DNA from: Rhodothalassiaceae bacterium
GTDB lineage: Bacteria; Pseudomonadota; Alphaproteobacteria; Sphingomonadales; Rhodothalassiaceae
Direction of reading: 5' to 3'
Assembly: GCA_026004935.1 (NCBI GenBank)
Contig: BPKC01000001.1
Coordinates: forward strand, 2,429,381-2,493,380
DNA length: 64,000 nucleotides
A model generated the notes under the pieces. That model was not told the origin of the DNA. It worked only from the letters and a program-made list of their open reading frames with translations, and did not search any database. Position numbers and translations under genes: made by a program. Shown here in pieces: positions 32,580 through 42,167 of this stretch (its first letter is position 1; every line of letters starts with the position of its first letter).

Positions 32580-34619
32580 ATGTCGAATCCGCTTTCCGTT
32601 CCGCTTCGTCTCGCCCTCATCCGGCTTGCCGCGGTGCTCCTGATCCCGGCCTTGTGGGCTGGCGCGGCCGCCGCTGGTCAGCATGCCGACGCGCAGGCGG
32701 CGAACACCGCAAAGGTCGAGACGCCATCGGCCGGCGTCGTCGAGGACGCCGAGGCGCTCTGGCAGCTGCTCGACTACATCGCCGTGGACTACGCCGGGGC
32801 GGTGGCGGACGGAAAGGTCATCAATCCGGCGGAATACGCGGAAATGGAGGAATTCGCGCAGCTCGTCCGCCGTCAAACGCAGCGGCTCGAGGCGGCAAGC
32901 CCTGTCGGCGCCGGAGCGGGCGCACTGGCGCCCATGGCCGAGGCGCTGGCCCGGGCGGTGGCGGAGAAGGCGCCGGCCAGCACCGTTTCGACCCTCGCCC
33001 GCCAGCTCGCAGCGGCGCTGGCGGAACGCTTCGATCTCACCCTCGCTCCCACGCGCGCGCCCGATCTGTCGCGCGCGGCCGCGCTCTACCGGGACAACTG
33101 CGCGTCCTGCCACGGCGCGGCCGGTGCCGGCGACGGGCCGCTGGCGCAGGACATGGACCCGCCGCCCATCGCCTTCACCGACCGCTCGCGGGCGGAAGAG
33201 CGCAGCCTCGCCTCCTATTTCGCGACGATCAGCCGCGGCGTCGACGGCACGGCGATGCCCGCCTTCGCCCATCTGGACGCGCAGGAGCGCTGGGCGCTCG
33301 CCTTCCATGTGGGCGGCTTCGCCTATCCGGAGGGGCTTGCGGCCGAGGGGCGGCGCCTGTGGGAGAGGGACCGCACGCTTCGTGCCGCGATCCCGAATCT
33401 CGAGGCGCTGACCGCGCTAACACCGGCGGAGCTTGCCGCGCGCATCGGCGCGGACCGGACGGCCGCCCTGCTCGCCTTTCTGCGGCGCCACCCGGCTGCG
33501 GTCATGGCCGCAAGCGCGACGACGCTCGCCCTCGCCCGCACCCGACTGGAGGAGGCGCTCGCGCTTTATCGCAAAGGCGACCGGACGGCCGCGGCGCGGG
33601 CGGCGCTCGCCGCCTATCTCGACGGCGTCGAGCCGGTCGAGCCCCTGCTCAAGGCGCGTGCACCGGAGCTCGTGCCCGCGATCGAGCAGACGATGGCCGC
33701 GGTGCGGCGCGCGATCAGCAACGACGAGGGCCTGCCGGCGCTGGAGGCCGCCGTCGCCGCCGCGCGCGCCGAACTCGATACCGCCGAGCGCCTGCTCGGC
33801 TCCACCTCCACCGCGGACCGGCTCACCACCGCCACCGCCGCGTTCACGATCCTGCTGCGCGAAGGCCTGGAGGCGCTGCTGCTCGTCGTCGCCATGGTGA
33901 CCTTTCTGGCGAAGGCCGGCCGGCGCGAGATGCTGGCCTGGGTCCACGGCGGCTGGATTGCGGCGCTCGCCGCCGGCTTCGCCACCTGGCTCCTCGCCAC
34001 CCGTCTCATCACCATCAGCGGCGCGACCCGCGAGCTGACGGAAGGGCTCGGCGGGCTGCTCGCCGCGATCGTGCTGGTCTCGGTGGGCGTGTGGATGCAC
34101 GGCCGCGCGACGGCCGCCGGCTGGCAGCGCTACATCGCCGAGACCATGCAGCGTGCGCTGTCGCGCCGCTCGGCCTGGTTTCTTGCCGCGCTCGCCTTCC
34201 TCGTCGTCTACCGCGAGGCCTTCGAGACGATCCTCTTCTACGTCGCGCTCTGGAGCGAGGGCCAGCGCGCGGCGGTGGCCGGCGGTGCGGCGGCCGGCGC
34301 GGGCGCGCTTTTCGTCATCGCGCTGGCAGCGGTGCGGTTCGCGCGCCGGCTTCCGATCCGCGCCTTCTTCGTCGTGAGCTCCTGGCTGATCGCGGTGCTC
34401 GCCATCGTGCTCGCCGGCAAGGGGGTGGCGGCGCTGCAGGAGGCGGGCTGGATCGGGGCGACCCCCCTGCCCGGCCTGCCGCGGATCGACTGGGTCGGTC
34501 TCTTCCCGACGCGCGAGACGCTGTTCACGCAGCTTGCCGTCGTGCTTGCGACTTTCGGCGCCTTCGCCTGGCAGAGCCGGCGCGAGATGCGCAGGCGGGG
34601 GGACGCCGCCGCGGGGTGA
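32580..34619 (+). CDS. Cytochrome c-FTR1 family iron permease fusion
   Basis: A 679-residue protein with a signal peptide (about 1-33), a periplasmic part carrying a c-type heme motif CASCH (174-178) inside a class I cytochrome domain, a helical linker, and a C-terminal FTR1 permease domain. The two conserved acidic motifs of FTR1 are present as REGLE (427-431) and REAFE (545-549). FTR1 proteins import iron, in fungi coupled to ferroxidation; the fused cytochrome suggests that electron transfer accompanies uptake here, which is inference. AGAAGG precedes the ATG, and a Fur-like box lies upstream. Such cytochrome-FTR1 fusions occur in other proteobacteria. Confidence 0.9.
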   Translation: MSNPLSVPLRLALIRLAAVLLIPALWAGAAAAGQHADAQAANTAKVETPSAGVVEDAEALWQLLDYIAVDYAGAVADGKVINPAEYAEMEEFAQLVRRQTQRLEAASPVGAGAGALAPMAEALARAVAEKAPASTVSTLARQLAAALAERFDLTLAPTRAPDLSRAAALYRDNCASCHGAAGAGDGPLAQDMDPPPIAFTDRSRAEERSLASYFATISRGVDGTAMPAFAHLDAQERWALAFHVGGFAYPEGLAAEGRRLWERDRTLRAAIPNLEALTALTPAELAARIGADRTAALLAFLRRHPAAVMAASATTLALARTRLEEALALYRKGDRTAAARAALAAYLDGVEPVEPLLKARAPELVPAIEQTMAAVRRAISNDEGLPALEAAVAAARAELDTAERLLGSTSTADRLTTATAAFTILLREGLEALLLVVAMVTFLAKAGRREMLAWVHGGWIAALAAGFATWLLATRLITISGATRELTEGLGGLLAAIVLVSVGVWMHGRATAAGWQRYIAETMQRALSRRSAWFLAALAFLVVYREAFETILFYVALWSEGQRAAVAGGAAAGAGALFVIALAAVRFARRLPIRAFFVVSSWLIAVLAIVLAGKGVAALQEAGWIGATPLPGLPRIDWVGLFPTRETLFTQLAVVLATFGAFAWQSRREMRRRGDAAAG

Positions 34620-34659
34620 CCGCGGCACACGGCGCCGTCCCGTGCAAGGCGCGGCGGTC

Positions 34660-34914
34660 TCAGCGCCGGGTGACGTCGTGCTCGGGGTCGAGGAGGCGGT
34701 GGAGGTGGACGATGACGTATTTCATCAGCGCATCGTCGACATGGGCCTGGCTTGCCGCCTGCCAGGCCTTGAAGGCCTCCCGGTAATTCGGAAAGATCCC
34801 GACGATGTCGAGCTTCGAAAGGTCCTCGAATTCGAGGCCCTGCGGATCCTTCACCCGGCCGCCGAAGACGAGGTGAAGGAGCGGTTTTTCCGTCGTCGTT
34901 CCGGACTCGCCCAT
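34660..34914 (-). CDS. DUF4170 domain protein
   Basis: An 84-residue protein matching the alphaproteobacterial DUF4170 family. It has a short N-terminal beta strand (LLHLVFGGRV) followed by VGIFPNYREAFKAWQAASQA and a C-terminal helix (YVIVHLHRLLDPE). No function is known. The ATG is preceded by AGGGGACGG. It lies 141 bases downstream of panB on the same strand. Confidence 0.8.
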   Translation of the reverse strand: MGESGTTTEKPLLHLVFGGRVKDPQGLEFEDLSKLDIVGIFPNYREAFKAWQAASQAHVDDALMKYVIVHLHRLLDPEHDVTRR

Positions 34915-35055
34915 CGCATCCGTCCCCTGTCCCGCATGCCGGGCGCGGGATCCCGGGGGGGCCTTCCGCAATCCGGCCGTCCCGTCCCGATGCGTGATCC
35001 TCGCGCCGGCACCGCAAAGGGCCGGAACATGCCCGGCCCGCATCGGCGAGCCGCC

Positions 35056-35934
35056 CTACCGGCACCCCTTCGTGAAGTCAAGACCACCCGCCCGCGGCCA
35101 GGCGCGGGGCTTCAGGCGGTAGATCTCGTCATCCGAGGGAAAGCGGCGCGCGCGCACGTCCTCGGCGTAGCGGCGCGCGGCCTCCGCGATCTCCTCGCCC
35201 AGCGCGGCATAGCGGCGCACGAAGCGCGGCGTGCGCGCGAACAGCCCGAGCATGTCTTCGCTCACCAGGATCTGGCCGTCGCAGGACGCCGAGGCGCCGA
35301 TGCCGATGGTGGGCACCGGCACGGCCTCGCTCATGCGCCGCGCCAGAGGCTCGACGACCCCCTCGATCACGATCGCGAACGCCCCGGCGTCCGCGACGGC
35401 TGCGGCGTCCTCGATCAGCGCCTGCCACTCGTCGCGCCGGCGCCCCTGCGCCCCGTAGCCGCCCAGCGCATGCACCGCCTGCGGGGTCAGCCCCACATGG
35501 CCCAGCACCGGCACGCCGCGCTCGACGAGGAAGCGGATGGTCTCGGCCATCCGCCGGCCGCCTTCGAGCTTGACCGCGCTCGCCCCCGTCTCGGCCAGCA
35601 CGCGCGCGGCGTTCCGAAAGGCCTGGGCGGGACCTTCCTCGTAGGAGCCGAACGGCATGTCGATGACGACGAGCGCCCGGCGCGCCCCGCGCACGACGGC
35701 GGCGCCGTGGTCGATCATCATCCTGAGGGTGACGCCCAGCGTCGACGGCAGGCCGTAGATCACCATGCCGAGACTGTCGCCGACGAGCAGGATGTCGCAG
35801 TGGGGATCCAGGAGCTCGGCCATGCGCGTCGTGTAGGCGGTGAGCGCGACGATCGGCTCGCCGCCCTTGCGTGCGCGGATCGCCGGCACCGTCAGCGGCC
35901 GCCGGTCATCGCGTGATGGGCTCTGCCTGCTCAT
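35056..35934 (-). CDS. panB: 3-methyl-2-oxobutanoate hydroxymethyltransferase PanB
   Basis: First committed enzyme of pantothenate synthesis; it transfers a hydroxymethyl group from methylenetetrahydrofolate to ketoisovalerate. The 292-residue barrel carries [12 protein letters not shown] (metal and substrate), [13 protein letters not shown] and [12 protein letters not shown] motifs in order. I chose the ATG at 35934; an earlier in-frame ATG at 35970 exists. The usual partner panC is not adjacent. Confidence 0.95.
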   Translation of the reverse strand: MSRQSPSRDDRRPLTVPAIRARKGGEPIVALTAYTTRMAELLDPHCDILLVGDSLGMVIYGLPSTLGVTLRMMIDHGAAVVRGARRALVVIDMPFGSYEEGPAQAFRNAARVLAETGASAVKLEGGRRMAETIRFLVERGVPVLGHVGLTPQAVHALGGYGAQGRRRDEWQALIEDAAAVADAGAFAIVIEGVVEPLARRMSEAVPVPTIGIGASASCDGQILVSEDMLGLFARTPRFVRRYAALGEEIAEAARRYAEDVRARRFPSDDEIYRLKPRAWPRAGGLDFTKGCR

Positions 35935-36128
35935 GGGCCGTCCGTCCCGCTCGCCACCGCCGCCCGCCATCGCGGGCCGGCCGCGGCGAGACTAGTCGCC
36001 GGCCGGCCGCTTGACAATGCCGGCACCGGCAGGTGCCGTCTTGTGCCGGGCGCGCGCGTTCGGCTAAGGGGCTCGACAAAGAGACGGTCCCGGCCCCTTG
36101 TCGCCGCGGCCCCGGCAGGAAGAGCCCC

Positions 36129-36959
36129 ATGCCCTTCTGGCACCTCGTCCTTCTCGCCCTGGTCCAGGGGATCACGGAGTTTCTCCCGATCTCCTCGTCC
36201 GCGCATCTGATCCTCCTGCCCCGGCTCCTCAATTGGCAGGACCAGGGCGTGCTGATCGACGTCGCCGCCCATGTCGGCACGCTCATCGCCGTGATCGGCT
36301 ACTTCCGCACCGAGGTCGCCCGGATGCTGCTTGCCGCCCTCGGCATCCTCGGCAGCGGAGCGGCGCGCAGGCGGCTCGAGGACGCGGGCGGGTTCGCGCC
36401 GGCGCGCGACCTCCTGCTCGCGCTCGTCATCGGCACGCTGCCGGTCGTCGTCTTCGGCTTCGTCTTCATGAAGACGGGCCTCGAGGATGCGCTGCGCCGC
36501 GTCGACGTGATCGCCGCGACCAGCATCGGCTTCGGCATCCTTCTGTGGGCCGCCGACCGCTTCTGCCGGCCGCGACTGACCCTGGAGAGTCTGACATGGA
36601 CGCATGCCGCGCTCATCGGGCTGGCCCAGGCGCTCGCGCTGATCCCGGGCACGAGCCGCTCGGGCATCACGATGACGGCGGCGCGCGCCCTGGGCTTCAC
36701 GCGCCGGGAGGCCGCCCGCTTCTCGATGCTGCTGGCGATCCCCACGATTGTCGCGGCGGGCACGCTCGGCGCCATAGAGCTTGCGGAAGAGGGTCCGGAT
36801 GCGCCCTGGGGTGACGCCCTGCTGGTGGCGGCGCTGTCCTGCGTCGTCGCCTATGCGGCGATCGCGGCGCTCATGCGCTGGCTCGCGCGCCACGATTTCG
36901 CGCCCTTCGTCGTCTACCGGATCCTGCTCGGCATCGCGCTGTGGCTGTGGATGGCCTGA
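36129..36959 (+). CDS. uppP: Undecaprenyl-diphosphate phosphatase UppP (BacA)
   Basis: Integral membrane phosphatase recycling the peptidoglycan lipid carrier. The 276-residue protein has seven to eight membrane spans and the two family signatures: QGITEFLPISSSAHLIL (about 14-30) with the catalytic Glu, and PGTSRSGITMTAARALGF (about 175-192) with the catalytic Ser/Arg. AGGAAGAG precedes the ATG. Divergent from panB. Confidence 0.96.
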   Translation: MPFWHLVLLALVQGITEFLPISSSAHLILLPRLLNWQDQGVLIDVAAHVGTLIAVIGYFRTEVARMLLAALGILGSGAARRRLEDAGGFAPARDLLLALVIGTLPVVVFGFVFMKTGLEDALRRVDVIAATSIGFGILLWAADRFCRPRLTLESLTWTHAALIGLAQALALIPGTSRSGITMTAARALGFTRREAARFSMLLAIPTIVAAGTLGAIELAEEGPDAPWGDALLVAALSCVVAYAAIAALMRWLARHDFAPFVVYRILLGIALWLWMA

Positions 36960-36983
36960 GCCGGCGGCATCATCCGCGCGGCC

Positions 36984-37325
36984 TCAGGATTCGAGAGCGC
37001 GCTTGAGGCTCAAGGCGATCGCCCGCGCGCACGCCATCGCCTGCGGCGAAACCTCGCGCCTGCCGTCCGAGCGCATGGCATCGAGCAGCAGCGATTCCGA
37101 CAGCTTCGTTCCCGCACAGCGCGCCTCCAGCCACGCGCGCGCCCGCCGCAGTCTGAGCGCCATGCGCGGATCGGCGAGGGCGTCCGTATCCGCATCCGCG
37201 CCCGCCGGGCCGGCGAGACGCAGGCTCGCGCTGCGGATGCGTTCCGTGATCTCGCGTTCGCGCCGGCAGATCGCCGCGAGCCGGCGCGAGGGAAGGTCGG
37301 GCGGGCCGTGCCGGTCGGACGCCAT
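36984..37325 (-). CDS. Small hypothetical protein, unrecognised
   Basis: A 113-residue, mostly helical, Arg/Ala-rich protein with no recognised domain. Codon use is consistent with a real gene (GC-rich third positions in this frame). AAGGAGG lies 12 bases before the ATG, which is slightly far; an ATG nearer to it is in another frame. It lies about 120 bases downstream of the NDUFA9-like gene on the same strand and may be its operon partner. It contains the segment RAWLEARCAGTKLSESLLL. Confidence 0.5.
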   Translation of the reverse strand: MASDRHGPPDLPSRRLAAICRREREITERIRSASLRLAGPAGADADTDALADPRMALRLRRARAWLEARCAGTKLSESLLLDAMRSDGRREVSPQAMACARAIALSLKRALES

Positions 37326-37443
37326 CGCTGGGCCATGCCTCCTTGCTCGCCGGCTCGCTGCGCTGGCCGCACCGCAAGCCGGATGCCGCGTCAACGGATG
37401 TCCGCGATGAGCAAGAATGGGGCCAAGGCCACAGGCGGCGGGC

Positions 37444-38439
37444 CTAGGAAGCCGCCGCGCGCCGCACCGCCCCCGACACCCAGCCGCCGACGCCGCGGGT
37501 GAACTGGCCCTGCGGGCGGAAGTGGCGCATGTAGGCGGGCATCACCGCCTCCTCGGGCGTCGGCGTGATGACGAGCTCGGCAAGACCCGGATGCGCGCCG
37601 GAGCAGACGTTGTCGCGGGCGAGCAGCGTCAGCTGGTCCGGGGTGAGCGGCTTGCCCGGCAGGAACTGCCCGATGAAAGCGAGGAGCCGCGCGAGCGGCA
37701 TCGGAATGTCCACAAGCGGCCGGCTCAGCGCGGTAAAGGCAAGGACCTTCTCGAGGATCTCGCGGAAGGTCTCGACATGCGGTCCGCCGAGCTCGTAGAG
37801 GGGCGCCGGATCCGCGAGATGACTGAAGCGGCGCCTGAAGATCTCGCCCACCGCATCCGCGACATCGCCCACGAAGACCGGCTGGAAGCGCGTGCGGCCC
37901 GCGATCACCGGCATGAAGGGCAGTCTGTGCGCAAGCGCCGCGAAACGGTTGAAGAACTGGTCCTCCGCACCGAAGATCACGGAAGGGCGCAGGATCACGG
38001 CGTCGGGAAAAGCCTCGCGCACCGCCTCCTCGCCCCGGGCCTTGCTGCGCGCATAGGCCGACGGCGAGGCAGGGTCCGCCCCGAGCGCCGAGACATGCAC
38101 CAGCGCCTTTGCTCCCGCCGCGCGCGCCGCCTCGGCGACATGGCGGGCGCCCGCGACGTGAATCGCCTCGAACCGCTGGCGCCCGCGCGGGGCGAGAATG
38201 CCGACCGCGTTCACCACCGCATCCGCATCGCGCACGGCCGCCTCCACGCTCTCGCGCACGCGAAGATTGGCCGCGACGAGCTGAATCTGGCCGACGATGC
38301 CGAGAGGCTTCAGGAACAGCGCCTCATGCGGACGCCGGACCGCGACGCGGATGAGCCAGCCGTCATCCGCAAGCCGCTTGACGATGTAGCGGCCGACGAA
38401 GCCGGATCCACCGAAGACGGTGACGAGACGGTCATACAT
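37444..38439 (-). CDS. NAD(P)-binding complex I NDUFA9-like protein
   Basis: A 331-residue atypical short-chain dehydrogenase related to the mitochondrial complex I subunit NDUFA9, as commonly found in alphaproteobacteria. The nucleotide-binding motif VFGGSGFVGRYIVKRLA lies at 8-24, with VNAVGIL and YARSKARGEEAVRE (Tyr-x3-Lys) further on. GGGAG precedes the ATG. The bacterial proteins have no settled function. Confidence 0.85.
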   Translation of the reverse strand: MYDRLVTVFGGSGFVGRYIVKRLADDGWLIRVAVRRPHEALFLKPLGIVGQIQLVAANLRVRESVEAAVRDADAVVNAVGILAPRGRQRFEAIHVAGARHVAEAARAAGAKALVHVSALGADPASPSAYARSKARGEEAVREAFPDAVILRPSVIFGAEDQFFNRFAALAHRLPFMPVIAGRTRFQPVFVGDVADAVGEIFRRRFSHLADPAPLYELGGPHVETFREILEKVLAFTALSRPLVDIPMPLARLLAFIGQFLPGKPLTPDQLTLLARDNVCSGAHPGLAELVITPTPEEAVMPAYMRHFRPQGQFTRGVGGWVSGAVRRAAAS

Positions 38440-38689
38440 CGCCTGCACTCCCATGAGGCCGGCAGACGGGCCTGCCGGCGACACCGCGCGGCCTGAAGCG
38501 GCCGAGCGCTTGTGCCACGATGCCGCCTCCAAGGCAAGCGGATGGCCGGATCCCGGGCACCGGCAACCGGGCCCCGCTCCGCCGCCGGCCGGCCCCGGCG
38601 GTCAGGCGTAAGGGGGGCGAAGGGCGGGATGCCGCGCGGATGGTGCAGGCCGCGATGAGATGGTGCCGGCGGGTGACACCCTTTCTCCT

Positions 38690-39134
38690 CGTCATGCGCC
38701 GCGAAAGCGGCGAATCCAGCCGCAAGGCGTCACGCCACCCGACGGTCGAGGGTGGCCCGCGGTCTGCTGGACCCGCCGGTCAAGCCGGCGGGTGACGACA
38801 CGGGGGCTGGACGCCGCGATCGAGCCGGCGGGTGACGAGGAGAGAGTCCCGGCGGTGCCGCTCGCCCCCTTCGCGTCGTTTGCCGGCTTGACCGGCGAAC
38901 CCAGCCAAAGGTGGAGGCAGCTCCGACGCCGGCGATTGGCTCTCCGCCCGCTGGACCCGCCGGTCAAGCCGGCGGGTGACGAGAGAACAGGGCTTCGGCG
39001 GATGACCAGGTGATGGTAGCGTCGGGAGACGAAGTGCTGGCGGCGGGGGGTGATCCTCGCCATGCAGGTCACTGATCACTGATGACTGATCACTGACGAC
39101 TGATATGTCGTTCGCCGGCTCGACCGGCGAACCC
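38690..39134. repeat. Palindromic repeat cluster 2
   Basis: Five or six palindromes between the NDUFA9-like gene and the M2 peptidase gene. CTGGACCCGCCGGTCAAGC copies lie at 38769-38796 and 38950-38980, a degenerate one at about 38807-38838, and TTCGCCGG types at 38878-38906 and 39111-39134. A different hairpin GCCGCGAAAGCGGC at 38697-38710 is followed by GAATCCAGCCGC and recurs in cluster 4 on the opposite strand. The rest of this 845-base gap holds no recognisable gene. Confidence 0.85.
39068..39104. repeat. Heptamer satellite (TGATSAC units) in cluster 2
   Basis: Tandem units ACTGATC, TGATGAC, TGATCAC, TGACGAC in strict 7-base register, ending 6 bases before the TTCGCCGG palindrome at 39111-39134. 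Confidence 0.8.
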
Positions 39135-39284
39135 ATCGGCCGGCGACAACGGCGCCAATTCCGGGGGTTTGGCTCCGGCGGCCGCTGCGCACGCCTGACC
39201 GCCGCCCGCCGGCCTGTCCGCCGGGTCCGGCCGCGCGCGGCGATCAGAACGGTCCGGAGCCCCGCGGGCCTTTGCAAGAAAGCG

Positions 39285-41159
39285 CTACCACCCGCACTGG
39301 CGGCCCTTGTTCCGCTCATCCAGCCAGGCCTTCAGGGGCGCGAAATACTCCGCGATCGCGCTGGCATCGGCCCGGGTCTCGTCGGTAAAGGCGGCCAGCG
39401 CCTCGGGCCAGGGGCGCGATGCGCCCATCTCCAGCATCTTCGCAAAGCGCTCGCCCACCTGCTTTTCGCCATAGATCGAGCAGCGGTGCAGCGGCCCGGT
39501 CCAGCCCGCCTGCCGGCATGCGGCGCGGTGGAACTGGAACTGGTAGATATGGGCGAGGAAGTAGCGCATGTAGGGCGTGTTGCCCGGAATGTGATACTTC
39601 GCGCCGGGATCGAAGGCGTCCGCCGGGCGCTCGGCCGGCGGCCGGATCCCCTGATAGAGCGTGCGCAGCCGCCACCAGGCGTCGTTGTAGTGGGCGGGAT
39701 CGACCTTGCCCGAGAACACCTCCCAGCGCCACTTGTCGACCAGCAGGCCGAAGGGCAGGAAGGCGATCTTCTCGAGCGCCTGCTGCATCAGGAGCCCCAG
39801 ATCCGCATCCGCCGGCGGCAGCTCCTCGAGCAGCCCGATCTTCTGCAGATATTCCGGGGTGATCGAGAGGGCGATCATGTCGCCGATCGCCTCATGGAAG
39901 CCGTCGTTCGCACCGTTGCGGAAGAGGATCGGCTGGTTCTTGTAGGCGCGCTGGTAGATGTTGTGGCCGACCTCATGGTGGATGGTCTGGAAGTCCTCGG
40001 CATCGACCTTGATGCACATCTTGATCCGGATGTCGTCCTTGCCATCCAGATCCCAGGCGGAGGCGTGGCAGACCGCCTCGTGGTCCACGGGTTTCTCGAA
40101 CATCGAGCGCTGCCAGAAGGTCTCCGGCAGCGGCGCGAACCCGAGAGACTGGAAGAAGCGGTCGGCCGTGTGGACCATGTCGAGTGGCTTGTAGTTCTTC
40201 TGTCTGAGCAGCGCGGTGAGATCATAGGCCGGGGCCGCCCCTTCCGGCTGGACGATGTCGTAGATGTTGCCCCAGGCCTGCGCCCACATGTTGCCCAGGA
40301 GATCCGCGCGGATCGGCTGATCGAGGGGGACGACCGCGTCGCCGTATTTCTCGTTCAGCTTCGCCCGCACGTAGCAGTGCAGCGAGTCGTAGAAGGGCTT
40401 GACCTGCTGCCACAGCCGCTCGACATCCGCGACGAAGGCATCCGGCGGCATGTCGTAGCCCGAGCGCCACATCGCCCCGACATCGGGAAAGCCGAGATCG
40501 CGCGCGCCGGCATTCGCGATCTCGACCATGCGCGCGTATTTGGGCTTCATGGGCACGGCGATGGTGCGCCAGCCCTCCCAGGCCTCCTCGAGCTGCTTCG
40601 GATCGCGGGATTTCGCCATCACCTGCTCGAGCTCGGTCAGCGTCAGGCAGCCGTCGGGGCGCGCGTAATCCTTGAGCGTCGTGCCCTCGCCCGGGCAGTA
40701 CTTGCCCGTGCCATAGGCCGACTGCAGCTCCGTCGTGATCTGCGCGAGCTCGCGGGTGGCCGCCTCGTCGCCCTTCGGAGCCGGCAGCACGAGGGCGAGC
40801 CGCAGCAGCTTGATCTTGCGCGCCATGTCCTCCGGCAGATCGAGATCCTTGTAGCGCGCCGCCTCATGCGCCAGATCGACGAGCAGCTTGGTATAGCGCT
40901 CGGTCATCTTCGCGTTCAGCCAGTCCGTGTCATGGGTGATGAAGGTGGCGTTCACCCAGGCGATGCGGCTCGCCTCCTCCTCCATCGCTTCCAGCTGGTT
41001 TTCCGCGCGCTCCAGAAAGGCCTTCGCCTCCTCCACCGTGGGTTGGGCCGGCTTGCGCTCGCAGGCGGCAAGCCCCGCGCTGAGCGCGATTGCCAGCGCG
41101 ATGGTGGAAGCGCCGCGCACTGAGCGGCGGGCAAGAGCGTGAACAGCGTGCGTGATCAT
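39285..41159 (-). CDS. M2 family peptidyl-dipeptidase (ACE-like), lipoprotein
   Basis: A 624-residue homologue of angiotensin-converting enzyme. A lipoprotein signal with lipobox Cys33 (LSAGLAAC) targets it to the envelope. The zinc motif HHEVGH lies at 394-399, followed by the third zinc-ligand region GFHEAIGDMIALS. The substrate tunnel residues near YHIPGNTPYMRYFLAHIYQFQF are also family-typical. The ATG at 41159 gives the complete signal peptide and follows GGGGAGGAAG. It would release dipeptides from peptide C-termini in the periplasm. Confidence 0.93.
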   Translation of the reverse strand: MITHAVHALARRSVRGASTIALAIALSAGLAACERKPAQPTVEEAKAFLERAENQLEAMEEEASRIAWVNATFITHDTDWLNAKMTERYTKLLVDLAHEAARYKDLDLPEDMARKIKLLRLALVLPAPKGDEAATRELAQITTELQSAYGTGKYCPGEGTTLKDYARPDGCLTLTELEQVMAKSRDPKQLEEAWEGWRTIAVPMKPKYARMVEIANAGARDLGFPDVGAMWRSGYDMPPDAFVADVERLWQQVKPFYDSLHCYVRAKLNEKYGDAVVPLDQPIRADLLGNMWAQAWGNIYDIVQPEGAAPAYDLTALLRQKNYKPLDMVHTADRFFQSLGFAPLPETFWQRSMFEKPVDHEAVCHASAWDLDGKDDIRIKMCIKVDAEDFQTIHHEVGHNIYQRAYKNQPILFRNGANDGFHEAIGDMIALSITPEYLQKIGLLEELPPADADLGLLMQQALEKIAFLPFGLLVDKWRWEVFSGKVDPAHYNDAWWRLRTLYQGIRPPAERPADAFDPGAKYHIPGNTPYMRYFLAHIYQFQFHRAACRQAGWTGPLHRCSIYGEKQVGERFAKMLEMGASRPWPEALAAFTDETRADASAIAEYFAPLKAWLDERNKGRQCGW

Positions 41160-41409
41160 GACGTCGTCTTCCTCCCCGGTATCGAGCCGCCACCCGCAGG
41201 CGCGGGCGTTCATCCTGCGTCTAGCCCTCCCGTGTCAGGGGATCAAGCGCAGGTGCGAGATCGTCGCCACGGCGCCGCCGCCTTGCGGCCACATGATTGC
41301 CCCGGGTGACGGGCATCGCCGGGCATGCTAGACGAAGAACGATGGAAGCTGAGCGATGCCGGCGGCGAAGGAAAGTCTGAGCCGGGCGGCTGAATGGAGC
41401 GCAATCGAG

Positions 41410-41970
41410 ATGAGGGTGACGGCGGGTCGTGCTGCGGTTCTGGCGGCATTCGTGGGCGTCTTGCTGCTGGCGCTTGCGCCGGTCGGGGCGGCGGCCGCAA
41501 GCCGCGAGAAGATCGACGCGCGCGTGAACGAGACGCTGGCCCGCTTCTACGAGAAGGTGAAGACCGGCCGCGGCATCGTCGACCAGGCGGCCGGCGTGCT
41601 CGTCTTTCCGCGAATCACGAAAGGCGGCTTCATTCTGGGCGGCGAGTATGGTGAGGGCGCGCTCATCGTCGACGGCACGACGGTCGGCTACTATTCCATC
41701 GCCTCGCCCTCGATCGGGCTGCAGTTCGGCCTGCAGACGAAATCCCTCATCCTCGTCTTCCTGAGCCGGGAGGCCCTGGAGAGATTCCGCCGCTCGGACG
41801 GCTGGGCGATCGGGGTCGACGCCAATGTCACGCTGGTGGAGGTCGGGGCCAGCACGGACATCAACACCGAGATCTCGAAGACGCCGATCATGGCCTTCGT
41901 GCTGGACCACAAGGGGCTGATGGCCGGCATCTCGCTGGAAGGCACCAAGATCAGCCGCATCGAGCGGTGA
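41410..41970 (+). CDS. SYLF-domain (Ysc84-like) secreted lipid-binding protein
   Basis: A 186-residue protein with a signal peptide (about 1-31, ending APVGAAAA) and a SYLF domain. The recognisable segments are GVLVFPRITKGGFILGGEYGEGAL, YYSIASPSIGLQFGLQ and VGASTDINTE. SYLF proteins bind phosphoinositides in eukaryotes; bacterial members are outer-membrane associated with no defined role. Divergent from the M2 peptidase gene. Confidence 0.88.
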   Translation: MRVTAGRAAVLAAFVGVLLLALAPVGAAAASREKIDARVNETLARFYEKVKTGRGIVDQAAGVLVFPRITKGGFILGGEYGEGALIVDGTTVGYYSIASPSIGLQFGLQTKSLILVFLSREALERFRRSDGWAIGVDANVTLVEVGASTDINTEISKTPIMAFVLDHKGLMAGISLEGTKISRIER

Positions 41971-42065
41971 GCCTCCTGAATCGGGCGGGCGCGACGGCCG
42001 TCGATCAGGCCGCATGACGAGGGCCCGGTCGCATCGCAGCGGGGCGCGTGCGCCGTCCACCCGAT

Positions 42066-42101
42066 GGGAAAGGCGCGGCACCCGCCACCGGATGCCGCGC
42101 C
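42066..42101 (-). terminator. Probable terminator of the secreted unknown gene
   Basis: Minus-strand hairpin with 9-bp arms (GGCGCGGCA at 42072-42080 pairing with TGCCGCGCC at 42093-42101) followed by TTTCCC. It lies about 65 bases after the stop at 42168. The short U tract makes it moderate. Confidence 0.45.
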
Positions 42102-42167
42102 CGTCCTTGAGACAGGTCAGTCAGGAGAGTCCGCCCGCCCACGGGCCGGCGAACTGGCCGGTGCCGT

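Noticed and set aside
36011-36039. TTGACA upstream of uppP as a promoter
   Set aside because: No acceptable -10 hexamer at 16-18 bases; the following sequence is GC-rich.
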